Shown: positions 53,885-63,079 of the stretch, one piece after another
Position numbering within the stretch: the first letter of the stretch is position 1
How the letters are laid out: the number at the start of each line of letters is the position of its first letter
Assembly: GCF_003596335.1 (NCBI RefSeq)
Contig: NZ_QZCH01000004.1
Span: 62,001 to 126,000 of the forward strand
Length of the DNA: 64,000 nt
Source of the DNA: Motilimonas pumila
GTDB lineage: Bacteria; Pseudomonadota; Gammaproteobacteria; Enterobacterales; CBDFNC01
Direction: 5' to 3'
Notes under the pieces: model-generated
What the model saw: only the letters and a program-made list of their open reading frames with translations
The model's database searches: none
Told to the model about the DNA's origin: nothing
Program-made: the position numbers and the translations under genes

Positions 53885-54879
53885 GTATTATCGAAAAAGC
53901 CCTGGCTAAAAAGCAGCAACAACCGACTCAATCGTTACCTGAACGAGCGACGGAGAAGCTTGCAGAAAAAGGTTCGCAGACCACAATAGGAACGACTAAT
54001 AAAGCATCACAAAAAGGTGATGCGATACCAGTCCAAAATTCAACGAATACTACAACACCCTCCCCTGAGGCTAGCAAGTCTTCCCTCGAAAAAGACGTTC
54101 CTTCGCCTGAGAAAATTGTTAAAAATGATTTCCCTGATAGCACGAATGACAAGGTTCTCAAATTAAATATTGAAGGCCTAAAACAACGCGGTTTCTTAGT
54201 TGACCCCAACGAGCGCAGTCAACTGCATGAAGAGTTTCGATTCGTTAAAAGGCGTATTCTCAAAACAGCCTTTGGCCCGCTCAATGACACGCTTGAGCAC
54301 TCTAACTTGATTCTAGTAACCAGTTCGAGAACAAATGAAGGGAAAACCTACAATGCGATCAACTTAGCACTCAGCATCGCAATGGAACAAGACAAGACGG
54401 TATTATTAATCGACGCAGATGTACTGAAGCCCTCTATATGCAAAGAGTTAGAAGTTGAAGCTGAAGTCGGCTTAGTGGATTACCTCTTAGGCCAGACCAG
54501 TGATCTTCAAGGGATAATTTACAACACTAATGTTCCAAACTTACGTATTATTCCCGCAGGTGCACGCCACCACCTGACCAGTGAGTTGTTAGCCAGTACC
54601 AAAATGGCAGAGATGACTAAAGAGTTAGCAAACCGCTACAGTGACCGGATCATCTTATTTGACGCCCCCCCATTATTAGGCATCAATGAAACACAAGCCT
54701 TAACCAGCCTAGTTGGCCAACAAATCCTCGTTGTCGAAGAAAATAAAACCCAATTGAGTAGCTTAGAAAATGCCATCAGCCTACTAAATAAAGACAGAGC
54801 AATAGGCTTAGTGTTGAATAAAACAGTACAGCACAGAAATCTATACGGCCAATATGGATATCAGTATGTCGAATATTAG
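53881..54879 (+). CDS. XrtA-associated tyrosine autokinase (BY-kinase)
   Basis: A 332-residue bacterial tyrosine kinase. A disordered Ser/Thr/Pro-rich N-terminus (about 15-90) precedes the kinase core, with the Walker A variant SSRTNEGKTYNAINLAL (about 144-160), Walker A' VLLIDADVLKPS and Walker B RIILFDAPP. The C-terminus is tyrosine-rich (NLYGQYGYQYVEY), the autophosphorylation cluster. Phosphorylation cycles control export with the chain-length protein. Four-base overlap upstream; the following gene starts within its last codons. Confidence 0.93.
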   Translation: MSIIEKALAKKQQQPTQSLPERATEKLAEKGSQTTIGTTNKASQKGDAIPVQNSTNTTTPSPEASKSSLEKDVPSPEKIVKNDFPDSTNDKVLKLNIEGLKQRGFLVDPNERSQLHEEFRFVKRRILKTAFGPLNDTLEHSNLILVTSSRTNEGKTYNAINLALSIAMEQDKTVLLIDADVLKPSICKELEVEAEVGLVDYLLGQTSDLQGIIYNTNVPNLRIIPAGARHHLTSELLASTKMAEMTKELANRYSDRIILFDAPPLLGINETQALTSLVGQQILVVEENKTQLSSLENAISLLNKDRAIGLVLNKTVQHRNLYGQYGYQYVEY

Positions 54880-56434
54880 GCAAGTCGCTTTCTTTTTTGT
54901 CACAATGTCATCCGCTCAAGCTTTTTCTGCCCAGTGGGATGCTTCAGCCTCCGTCATCACTATGATTGAATACAGTGATAATGTTGAGCAAACCGAGCGA
55001 GGAGAAGAAGACCTTATATTATCTCTGACGCCAGGTTTTGGCCTGACCGGTAAAGGTAAACGAGCAGACTTAAATTTGCGTTATGATGTTCGAGGACAGC
55101 ACTACGTAGGCAATACAAAAGACCACGAGTTTTTTCATAACTTTCTTGGCCGCTTCGATTACAGAGCTATCCCTAATAGACTCAATTTCAATGCTGAAGT
55201 AGTCGTAGAGCAAGAGTTGGAAGACCTCAGTCGTGGTCTGATCCCCGATTACGTCACAGGCTCTGATAACTTAATCACTGTTGGCCGATATCGCCTAGGC
55301 ATGGATTACCTGCAACCTTTGGCGAATTACGGCCAACTGAGTTTTCTAGCCGGTGTATTTCTTACCGACGAAAGCGGCGGCAACCAAGATACTAAAGGTT
55401 ACGATTTTCAGATAGCAGGGCAAGACGGCAGTGAGTTTAAACAAGGTTTGTGGAATTTTAGCTACAGCCAAGGCTATCAAAAACCGAATGACGCCGAATA
55501 TAGTTTTACCCAACTGGCAGATGCCACTTTAGGCTATGGCCTCAATCAACACCTTGCTCTGATGATGAACTTCTTTTGGGAAGAAAACGACATTCAAGAA
55601 TCTGTCCGCCAAGAAAACTTAGACAGCGCCTCTTGGGGCCCGGGTTTACGTTTCTCTCCCAGCGACAGAACCAGCTTTGAAATCAATTATAACTTCAGCT
55701 TAAAAGAGACCAACGAAGATTATTGGGGCGGTAAGCTGAGTTGGGTACCCACGAGTCGAACTTCACTGAAAGCAAGCTACGGCAAACGTTTCTTTGGTGA
55801 CGCTTATGATGTGCAATTCAATCATCGCATAAAACGTTTGAGCAATACCCTCACCTACCAAGAGTCCATCGAGTCATACAGTACCGAAGTGTATAACGCT
55901 TCCACCAATAATACAGGCTCATTAATTTGTCCTGCTGGGCCAGTGCTCGATTTAACCCAATGTGAATTCTCTAATGAAGTAAACCCAGACGTCGCACCTG
56001 ACAAACAGGTAATTACTTTTTACACGCCTCCTCCTGCCGTGGGTGACGAGCTTTATTTGAGTAAAGCCGCCAACTGGAGCTCAACCCTAAGAACAGGAAA
56101 AAGCACCTACACTCTCAACCTGTTCTATACCCAGCGATTGTACTTTACCGAAGTCAAAGATGAAGACGACTACGGCTTAAACTTTAATTGGGGCATTAAG
56201 ATTGGCAGAAAAACGGGCTTACAACTGGGCGCGCAATGGCGTGAGCTAGAAGAGAGCTTAAATGACTCGGGTTTTGTGAGTGATGAAACGGAACAAAGGT
56301 ACAACATCAATCTAAACCATAAACTCAGCGCCCGATCTTTCATGGTACTGGGATACCTTTACACCGAACGCGATGGCAGTACCTCAGACTACGATGAAAA
56401 CCGCCTGCAACTCAGCTATCAAGTAGTTTATTAG
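54866..56434 (+). CDS. XrtA-associated outer membrane beta-barrel protein (TIGR03016-like)
   Basis: A 522-residue outer membrane protein. The ATG at 54866 starts the signal peptide (about 1-22, ending AFSA); another ATG four codons earlier is possible. The mature part consists of alternating amphipathic strands typical of large barrels and ends in aromatic LSYQVVY. It fits the TIGR03016 family that accompanies exosortase A loci and is thought to be the export porin. It overlaps the kinase gene by 14 bp. Confidence 0.88.
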   Translation: MSNIRQVAFFFVTMSSAQAFSAQWDASASVITMIEYSDNVEQTERGEEDLILSLTPGFGLTGKGKRADLNLRYDVRGQHYVGNTKDHEFFHNFLGRFDYRAIPNRLNFNAEVVVEQELEDLSRGLIPDYVTGSDNLITVGRYRLGMDYLQPLANYGQLSFLAGVFLTDESGGNQDTKGYDFQIAGQDGSEFKQGLWNFSYSQGYQKPNDAEYSFTQLADATLGYGLNQHLALMMNFFWEENDIQESVRQENLDSASWGPGLRFSPSDRTSFEINYNFSLKETNEDYWGGKLSWVPTSRTSLKASYGKRFFGDAYDVQFNHRIKRLSNTLTYQESIESYSTEVYNASTNNTGSLICPAGPVLDLTQCEFSNEVNPDVAPDKQVITFYTPPPAVGDELYLSKAANWSSTLRTGKSTYTLNLFYTQRLYFTEVKDEDDYGLNFNWGIKIGRKTGLQLGAQWRELEESLNDSGFVSDETEQRYNINLNHKLSARSFMVLGYLYTERDGSTSDYDENRLQLSYQVVY

Positions 56435-56444
56435 GACGTAATTT

Positions 56445-57470
56445 ATGTATCAAGATTTTTTTGGCCTTAGTGCGAAGCCCTTTCAATTGACACCAGATCC
56501 CAATTTTTTTTATGCCAGTAAAGAACATAAACGGGCCATGGCTTACCTGCAATATGGCTTAGAACAAGGCGAAGGTTTTATCGTAGTTTCGGGTGCAATT
56601 GGTACCGGAAAATCGACCATTGCGAAGCATTTAATAGCCGATTTAAATACCCAACAAGTCTCGGCGATACAGTTAGTAACCACTTGCCTAGCGCCACTGG
56701 ATCTACTGCAATTAATCGCCAGTGGTTTTGGCATTGTCACTGACAACCTGCTTGATAAAGCCAGTCTATTGCAACAAATTGAACGCTTTCTAAATCATAA
56801 CTTTGATCAAGGTCGGCGAACATTATTACTGGTTGATGAAGCGCAAAACTTGCCGCCAGAATCGATTGAAGAACTGCGCATGCTGTCGAATATTCAACGA
56901 GACAATCAGCCTTTACTGCAGAGCTTTTTATTGGGCCAAGAAGAGCTAAGAGATACGCTCAAAGGCAGCAACATGGAGCAATTTCGTCAACGAATCATCG
57001 CCTCTTGCCACTTACCGCCTTTAACGGAGCCGGAATGTCAGCAATACATTCAACACCGCTTAAACCACGTTGGCTGGCAAAATAACCCCTCGTTTGAAGC
57101 CGCTAGCTTTGCGCTAATTCACCAAACTACCCGAGGTATCCCACGTTTAATCAACTTATTTTGCGACCGTTTAATGTTATTTTGCTATTTAGAAGAAAAC
57201 AGCCACATCAGTTGTGAGGACGTCGACACGGTAAGCCAAGAGTTTATTCAAGAGCAAGAGTACGCGACCTTGCCGCCCAAGGCCGAAACTGTCGCGACGC
57301 AGAGCTTAAACCACGATAACAACGACGACGCGGCCGTTTTTCGGCATCACCTTGAAGAAGTTCTGCAATACCTCGACAAAACCATGATGGAAAAGCTAAA
57401 ACTGCTCAAATACCTCGATAAAGTGCTAAAAGACAAAAATAACCAAGCGAAATTCGCCAACAAGACCTAG
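56445..57470 (+). CDS. XrtA-associated AAA ATPase (TIGR03015/ExeA-like)
   Basis: A 341-residue ATPase that starts with the family block MYQDFFGLSAKPFQLTPDPN followed by FFY. Walker A is SGAIGTGKSTIAKHL (about 46-60) and Walker B LLLVDEAQNLPPE (about 126-138); sensor region TTRGIPRLINLFCDR. The C-terminal 70 residues are helical and charged, with no membrane helix. Related to the ExeA/GspA ATPase. Role in exopolysaccharide secretion is unknown. Last gene of the export operon. Confidence 0.9.
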   Translation: MYQDFFGLSAKPFQLTPDPNFFYASKEHKRAMAYLQYGLEQGEGFIVVSGAIGTGKSTIAKHLIADLNTQQVSAIQLVTTCLAPLDLLQLIASGFGIVTDNLLDKASLLQQIERFLNHNFDQGRRTLLLVDEAQNLPPESIEELRMLSNIQRDNQPLLQSFLLGQEELRDTLKGSNMEQFRQRIIASCHLPPLTEPECQQYIQHRLNHVGWQNNPSFEAASFALIHQTTRGIPRLINLFCDRLMLFCYLEENSHISCEDVDTVSQEFIQEQEYATLPPKAETVATQSLNHDNNDDAAVFRHHLEEVLQYLDKTMMEKLKLLKYLDKVLKDKNNQAKFANKT

Positions 57471-57610
57471 CACTTTAAGCTTAATCGAGATCGGGATCGC
57501 TCTGCGTCATTTTGGCCATAGAGCCTACTCACGATTTCAGATATTTACCCTTGCAAGCCCACAAGCAGTTTATAAACTGGTCAATAGGTATCCTTTTTCT
57601 GTCACATTTC

Positions 57611-58615
57611 ATGGCTTCTATTTCTGATGTAGCAAAACTGGCGGGGGTTTCAAAATCCACCGTATCACGTGTACTCAACCCTGGTAGCAGTGTTTCAAAT
57701 CAAACCCGAGAGCGGGTAGAAAAAGTCATTAAAGAGTTAAATTTCAAGCCAAATAACTTTGCTCAGGGGCTTAAAAAAAATCGCTCTGGCATGATAGGCT
57801 TGGTATTGGTTGATATCTCTAGCCCCTTTTACGCCGCTTTGCTTGGAGGGGTGCAGAGCCGCATTCAAGATAAACAGCAAGAGTTGATCCCAATTAGCAG
57901 TTTTGGAATTCAGAACAAAGAAATAGAAACCATCAACACGCTTTCGGCGTACCAGTGCGATGGTTTATTAGTTTACCTAGAAAATGCGCTAACCCCGCAG
58001 CTATTACAGCAGCTGCACCCTAACTTGCCGCCTATTGTAACGCTTGGTCAAGCTGAACCTTTGCTCAGCAACAACTCGGTCCAGGTCGATCACGAACTTG
58101 GCGGCTATCTAGCAGCCAAACACTTGCTTGAAAATGGTCATACACGCATCCTATTTCTGGCAGGGTTGCCTCGCTACCCCGACGCGAGTAAACGCCAACG
58201 CGGTTTTTTACGGGCAATGCAAGAGTACGATGTCAACGCCACTGATTACCGTATTCAAACAGGACCATTTAGCGAACACTTTGGCTATGAAACGACATGC
58301 GAATTATGCCAACAAGGTCATAATTTCACCGCTATTTGTGCTGGAGACGACGATATTGCAGCTGGCGTGTTACTGGCTTTGCGTCAATTTAACATCAAGG
58401 TACCTGCACAAATTTCCGTCATTGGCTACGATGACAGCTTTCACGCTAAGCACACTTTCCCAGCGCTAACCACTATACGCCAACCCACGTTTGACCTAGG
58501 CGAAACAGCCATGGAGCAATTACAAAATATGATTTTAATGCCGTCAAAAATCGCCAAAGAAATTTTATTGAAACCCGAGCTAGTGATCCGCGATAGCGTA
58601 ACAAATATTAAATAA
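57611..58615 (+). CDS. LacI-family transcriptional regulator
   Basis: A 334-residue repressor. The N-terminal helix-turn-helix (ASISDVAKLAGVSKSTVSRV, 2-21) with hinge NFAQGLKKNRS precedes a periplasmic-binding-protein-like effector domain (about 58-330) that should bind a sugar. The ATG at 57611 is chosen because it begins exactly at the DNA-binding domain; the longer frame from 57512 adds an unrelated leader. No sugar catabolic or transport genes adjoin, unusual for the family, so its effector and targets are open. Confidence 0.92.
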   Translation: MASISDVAKLAGVSKSTVSRVLNPGSSVSNQTRERVEKVIKELNFKPNNFAQGLKKNRSGMIGLVLVDISSPFYAALLGGVQSRIQDKQQELIPISSFGIQNKEIETINTLSAYQCDGLLVYLENALTPQLLQQLHPNLPPIVTLGQAEPLLSNNSVQVDHELGGYLAAKHLLENGHTRILFLAGLPRYPDASKRQRGFLRAMQEYDVNATDYRIQTGPFSEHFGYETTCELCQQGHNFTAICAGDDDIAAGVLLALRQFNIKVPAQISVIGYDDSFHAKHTFPALTTIRQPTFDLGETAMEQLQNMILMPSKIAKEILLKPELVIRDSVTNIK

Positions 58616-58680
58616 AGACTAGCCAAGGCATAAATTACCTGTTAAGAATATTAATGTAGTATTTACGAGGAGTAGACAAT

Positions 58681-59049
58681 TTGAAACAATGGCTGTTAAT
58701 TACTGGCACCCTCTCAACTTTACTGTTATCGGCCTGCTCACAGGTATCTAGCAGCAACAACACTCAAGTCTATATATCCGATGGTTATGTGCAATGCGAA
58801 GCTAAAGCACAGTCTATCGCAATAACTCAGTCACAATTAGAGCAAGCTGGCGTAAAAGTGCTAAAATCTGAATGTGCACAAATTTCTGAACAAGCCACAA
58901 TAGCAATGTGCGGGGCCGGCGGCCCGGGTATTCATGTCCTTACAGTCAACCGATATGACGTTACCAAAGCAGAGCAGCTCGGGTTTGCAGAAGTCACAGA
59001 GCTCGACCAGCAAGGCTTACAATTTAATCGCATTTCTTGTGAGGAGTAA
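58681..59049 (+). CDS. small lipoprotein of unknown function
   Basis: A 122-residue predicted lipoprotein: signal with lipobox LLSAC (cysteine at 19). The mature part has four cysteines (in VQCEAK, SECAQ, AMCGAGG and ISCEE), which may form two disulfides, and a GAGGPGIHVL stretch. Start TTG with GAGGAG upstream. No family recognised. It stands between the LacI gene and hpf without close linkage. Confidence 0.7.
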   Translation: MKQWLLITGTLSTLLLSACSQVSSSNNTQVYISDGYVQCEAKAQSIAITQSQLEQAGVKVLKSECAQISEQATIAMCGAGGPGIHVLTVNRYDVTKAEQLGFAEVTELDQQGLQFNRISCEE

Positions 59050-59225
59050 TTCTCACCCTTAACCATATTGACCCTGGATTTAGTGATATAGATAAATACC
59101 TACAGCCCTAATAGTAACTCTGTATAGGTAATTTAAATCAAACAGCTACACTAAAAACATCCAGTAAACAAAACGTTACATGACTTAAAGTCTTGTACAA
59201 ACATAATGATGGAGAGGAACTTCAT

Positions 59226-59582
59226 ATGAAAATAAATGTCACTGGCCACAACACAAAAATTACTGAGAACATAGTTACTCACTTAGAAGAGAAATTTGCC
59301 AAAGTAGCCTCACACTTCCCTAGTCTTATCTCACTTAAGGTTATTTTATCTGAGCAACACAACGAGCATCATATCGAAGTCAGTACCACCTATGAGGGCG
59401 CACAAATTTCTGCTCGTGGTACCGATGAAATGCTTTATCCGGCTATTGCCAATGCTGAGAAAAAACTGCATTCAGCGTTAAGTCACAGAAAAGGCCAACT
59501 AAAAGCAGACAGACATAACAAGCCTGAGGCAACCACGCCAGAGATTGCGCACGAAATCATTCAAGAGATGAAGCTAAATTAA
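59226..59582 (+). CDS. hpf: ribosome hibernation promoting factor
   Basis: A 118-residue protein of the HPF/RaiA family that binds the 30S subunit in resting cells. Start MKINVTGHNTKITENI and the MLYPAIANAEKKLHSALSHRK segment are typical. Compared with short HPF (about 95 residues) it has a 20-residue C-terminal tail rather than the large dimerisation domain of long HPF. The ATG at 59226 is preferred over an earlier in-frame TTG at 59193 by family alignment; GAGAGG lies upstream. Terminated at 59601. Confidence 0.9.
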   Translation: MKINVTGHNTKITENIVTHLEEKFAKVASHFPSLISLKVILSEQHNEHHIEVSTTYEGAQISARGTDEMLYPAIANAEKKLHSALSHRKGQLKADRHNKPEATTPEIAHEIIQEMKLN

Positions 59583-59600
59583 GCTCCACTTCAATGATAA

Positions 59601-59625
59601 AAGCCGGCATCTGCCGGCTTTTTTT
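59601..59625. terminator. terminator after hpf, probably bidirectional
   Basis: A 9-bp stem AAGCCGGCA/TGCCGGCTT with a two-base loop, followed by T residues on the plus strand and preceded by ATAAAA. It also suits the end of the convergent prsR gene. Confidence 0.85.
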
Positions 59626-59660
59626 ATGCTTATTAAAACCTAAACCTTACAGGCCTATGA

Positions 59661-61031
59661 CTAACTCGCTGTCACTTCTCGGTTTATCACTATCTGGTAT
59701 TTTTCCACCAACGAATACAGCGTAGGTCGAGTAACCCCCAGCAGTTCTGCAGCTTTCGACATATTATAATTGGTAAAACTAAAGGCCTGCTTAATCACCT
59801 TCACCTCTGCCTCTTCTCTTGCCTGGCGCAAATTAAACACGGCCAGCGGTGCTTCTTGTGCCATTAAATTCAAATCAGCAGCGGTGATATTACTGCCTTC
59901 CGCCATGATCACGGCGGACTTTAGTTTATTTTGCAGCTCTCGAATGTTACCCGGCCAAGAGTATGCCGTTAACGCTTGTAGCGCGCTTTCATCAAACCCT
60001 TTTACTTGGCAGCCTAAGTCTTGATTAAAATTAATCAAAAATGCCCGCGCCAGTAAAATCACGTCGCAGCCACGCTCTCGTAATGGCGGGATATTGATCG
60101 TCATCTCACTGACACGATAGTACAAATCTTCCCGAAAACTTTGTTGCTGGGACATGAATAAAATATCTTTGTTGGTTGCGCAGACGACTCTTACATCAAC
60201 CTCTATTTCATGTCTTCCCCCCACAGGCTCCACAACTCGCTCTTGCAAAAAACGCAGCAATTTAGCTTGCAACGGCAAGGGCATGTCACCAATCTCATCG
60301 AGGAACAAAGTGCCACCTTGGGCGCACTCTATTTTTCCTTTGGTTTTTTTATGAGCGCCAGTAAACGCACCGCGCTCATAGCCAAACAACTCACTCTCTA
60401 ATAAATTTTCCGGAATTGAAGCACAGTTAATCGCCACAAAAGGGCCTGAACGGCGATCACTGCATTCATGAATAGTATGAGCAAACACTTCTTTACCCGT
60501 GCCACTTTCACCTAATAAAAGCGCCGTCAGTTCAGTGTTGGCTATCTTTTCTACCACTCGGCATATCTTTTGAATTTCTGGACTGTCGCCAATCACTCGA
60601 CCTAGGTGTAGAGTTAATTTGTCGTAGGCTTGTTGTTGTTGTTCAAGCTGACTCAGCCAATAAGCTCGCTTTAAAATAATGCTTAGCTCTTCTGGCTCTA
60701 TCGGCTTTTGATAATAGTCATAAGCGCCATGAGCGATCGCATTAATTGCATCTTGTTTGTTGTCGCTACCAGTAATCACGATGATTTTAGTGTGCGGTTG
60801 CAGGGCTAAAATTTCAGACAGCGTCGCTAAGCCTTCGGATGAGTTAGACGGGTCCGGAGGTAAACCAAGATCGAGAGTCACCACCTTAGGTTCATATCGC
60901 CTTAGCTGTTTAATGGCAGAGGCTCTGTCATCGGCAAAAATCAGCTGGTAATCATCTAAGCTCCACTTTAGCTGCTTTTGCATTCCTGGATCATCTTCAA
61001 CCACTAACAGTGGTAACTTTGCATCACTCAT
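59661..61031 (-). CDS. prsR: sigma54-dependent response regulator PrsR
   Basis: A 456-residue NtrC-like regulator. Receiver domain (about 7-120) with phosphoacceptor Asp54 in VVTLDLGLPPD, AAA+ domain (about 143-375) with Walker A GESGTGKE (173-180) and sigma54-contacting GAFTGA (220-225), and a Fis-type DNA-binding C-terminus (MSKAAELLGVTRPTLYSLVEKY). It fits the PEP-CTERM-box response regulator PrsR that partners PrsK in exosortase A loci. It overlaps prsK by four bases. Confidence 0.93.
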   Translation of the reverse strand: MSDAKLPLLVVEDDPGMQKQLKWSLDDYQLIFADDRASAIKQLRRYEPKVVTLDLGLPPDPSNSSEGLATLSEILALQPHTKIIVITGSDNKQDAINAIAHGAYDYYQKPIEPEELSIILKRAYWLSQLEQQQQAYDKLTLHLGRVIGDSPEIQKICRVVEKIANTELTALLLGESGTGKEVFAHTIHECSDRRSGPFVAINCASIPENLLESELFGYERGAFTGAHKKTKGKIECAQGGTLFLDEIGDMPLPLQAKLLRFLQERVVEPVGGRHEIEVDVRVVCATNKDILFMSQQQSFREDLYYRVSEMTINIPPLRERGCDVILLARAFLINFNQDLGCQVKGFDESALQALTAYSWPGNIRELQNKLKSAVIMAEGSNITAADLNLMAQEAPLAVFNLRQAREEAEVKVIKQAFSFTNYNMSKAAELLGVTRPTLYSLVEKYQIVINREVTAS

Positions 61032-63079
61032 TGCGCCTCCTGCTCGGTGATTGCGTCATCCTGCTCCGGTAAGCACAATGGCAAATATAAGGTAAACGTA
61101 CTGCCTTTATCTAGCTGACTAGAAACCGTTAAACGCCCCCCCAGTACGGTTACAAACTGTTTCGCTTCATATACGCCGATGCCCATGCCTGCGCTGCCTT
61201 TAGTGGTATCAAATGGGGTAAACAAACGTTGCTCAATAAAGGCTTGATCCATACCGCAACCATCATCCTCAACGCACACTTGCGCGTGTTGATGGCACCG
61301 CTTTAAGCTCAACCTGACGTTGCCACTGGCAATGGTGGCTTCTTGAGCGTTTTGCACCAAATGACACAAAATATCCTTGAGCTGCTCTTGTTGAGCGTGC
61401 ACTTCTGCGTCTGCGTCTATCACTAGCTCTGGCACAGGTTGGCGTCCAGCGCATAATTCCACTACTTGTTTGAGTAACTCAGCTAAAGCTATCTTTTGCT
61501 GAGACGCTGGCTCCGCTTGACTTCGCTTAAAGTGCTCTACCACTTTTTTGATCCGTCCAACCGCGTTTTCTATGGTCACTAAGCTGTCGTCAATAAACTC
61601 AGGATTATGCTTATGTTTTAGAGCATTACTTGTTATTAATGATAGCTGGGCTTGGGTATTTTTCAGGTCATGAACCAAAAAAGCTGACATTTGATTAAAA
61701 GCTTGAAACTGTTTCGCTTCTGCCAGCTCGCCGTGAGTTTGCTGTAGCATCAGATAATGGGCTAATTGCTTTGCTATCACCTTAATATAGTCTCGGTCTT
61801 CCCAGTTGATGTCGCTGAGTGCGTGGGAGGGGCCCGTAATGATCATTCCCGTTAATTGCTGACGGTAATACAAAGGAATTATCAGATTTATAGTGCTTTG
61901 ACGCAGCACTTCGGGCGGCATCACCAATTCTGGGTAAGACTGCGGGTGATCTCGGTAGCCAGGTAAACTAATCAACCAATCTTTTTGATTAAAGTATGCA
62001 CTTAAGTGCGTTAAGGCCTGATCAGATAACGCCACACGCATTTGAATGTTAGCGGTAAGCATAGTGAGGGGGCCTTTAACTTGGTATAAGCAGCCTGTGT
62101 CACACTTTAATCGGGTTAACATTACAAGCAACGCGTGTTCGGCTGGATTGTTTTCTGGTTCTTGCTCCATTAAGTGCTGAGTTAAATTTAACCATTCGTC
62201 ACGATATTCATACCGATTGGCAAAAAAGTGCTTAGCGATAAACACCTTAGTCTTTTGCCGAAAAGACTCTGACATAAAGGTCGCCGCCAACATCACAACT
62301 GCTAAAGCCAAAAATACCCACTGCAGTAGTTGTCCCCAATGGCCTCCCACGTATTTAATGTAATACGCCACCGCAGCCATAAGAATAAGGTATAAACCTG
62401 CTAGCATCAGAAGGCTACTGTGAAACACTATGTCTCTAGAAACATAAATGCGCACCGACCAATGGGTTGTGCGCTTGGTTGCCATCATCAACAAAGGCAA
62501 CGCCAAGGCGTGGATAACCCCGCGCGCTTGCCACAAGTCAGCATCAACTTGGCTTAATAATGCCGCTTGACCGTAAAAGAAAAAGTCATAACCAAAAATC
62601 AATCCCAGATACAGTGCCAACGGCTTAACTTTCCAGCGATTTTCATCTGATAAATTACGGTAGACTCGCTCTAAGTTTACTAGCACTAAAACGGCCAACA
62701 AAATATTGAGGTAATAACAACTACTTTGCCATTCACTGGCAAAAAATTGATATAACAAGCAAATACTTAACCAGACCAGCACCGCGAAAGAGCAAGATTT
62801 AGAGCGCCAAAGCTGTTGCCAAACCCCTTCTTGTGGCTGGGTTAAACACGATAGAAATACCAGCCATAACAAAGCCCTCAAGCCATCTAACATGATGAAA
62901 TCAGACAGTACTCCCCATTCGACTTCAAAATAGACCAATACCTGTAGCGCCCAAACTACGCCCAATATCGCAACAGTTAGCAGTAAACGGGCTAACTTAG
63001 ACGTCGCCCCTGTCGCCAGCACCAAAGCGGCAAAAAAGAGGTAACTCAGCCCAGCAACAAGGTAACTAATAAATGCCAT
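61028..63079 (-). CDS. prsK: XrtA/PEP-CTERM-system histidine kinase PrsK
   Basis: A 683-residue membrane kinase. The N-terminal 270 residues hold about eight helices, followed by a GAF-like domain (about 300-445), an H box FLVHDLKNTQAQLS with His470, and an ATPase domain with the N box CHLVQNAQEAT, DDGCGMDQAF and GSAGMGIGVYEAKQF. The HDLKN-type H box and layout are typical of PrsK. It starts directly after the stop of the nucleotidyltransferase gene (TAAATG). Confidence 0.93.
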   Translation of the reverse strand: MAFISYLVAGLSYLFFAALVLATGATSKLARLLLTVAILGVVWALQVLVYFEVEWGVLSDFIMLDGLRALLWLVFLSCLTQPQEGVWQQLWRSKSCSFAVLVWLSICLLYQFFASEWQSSCYYLNILLAVLVLVNLERVYRNLSDENRWKVKPLALYLGLIFGYDFFFYGQAALLSQVDADLWQARGVIHALALPLLMMATKRTTHWSVRIYVSRDIVFHSSLLMLAGLYLILMAAVAYYIKYVGGHWGQLLQWVFLALAVVMLAATFMSESFRQKTKVFIAKHFFANRYEYRDEWLNLTQHLMEQEPENNPAEHALLVMLTRLKCDTGCLYQVKGPLTMLTANIQMRVALSDQALTHLSAYFNQKDWLISLPGYRDHPQSYPELVMPPEVLRQSTINLIIPLYYRQQLTGMIITGPSHALSDINWEDRDYIKVIAKQLAHYLMLQQTHGELAEAKQFQAFNQMSAFLVHDLKNTQAQLSLITSNALKHKHNPEFIDDSLVTIENAVGRIKKVVEHFKRSQAEPASQQKIALAELLKQVVELCAGRQPVPELVIDADAEVHAQQEQLKDILCHLVQNAQEATIASGNVRLSLKRCHQHAQVCVEDDGCGMDQAFIEQRLFTPFDTTKGSAGMGIGVYEAKQFVTVLGGRLTVSSQLDKGSTFTLYLPLCLPEQDDAITEQEAQ

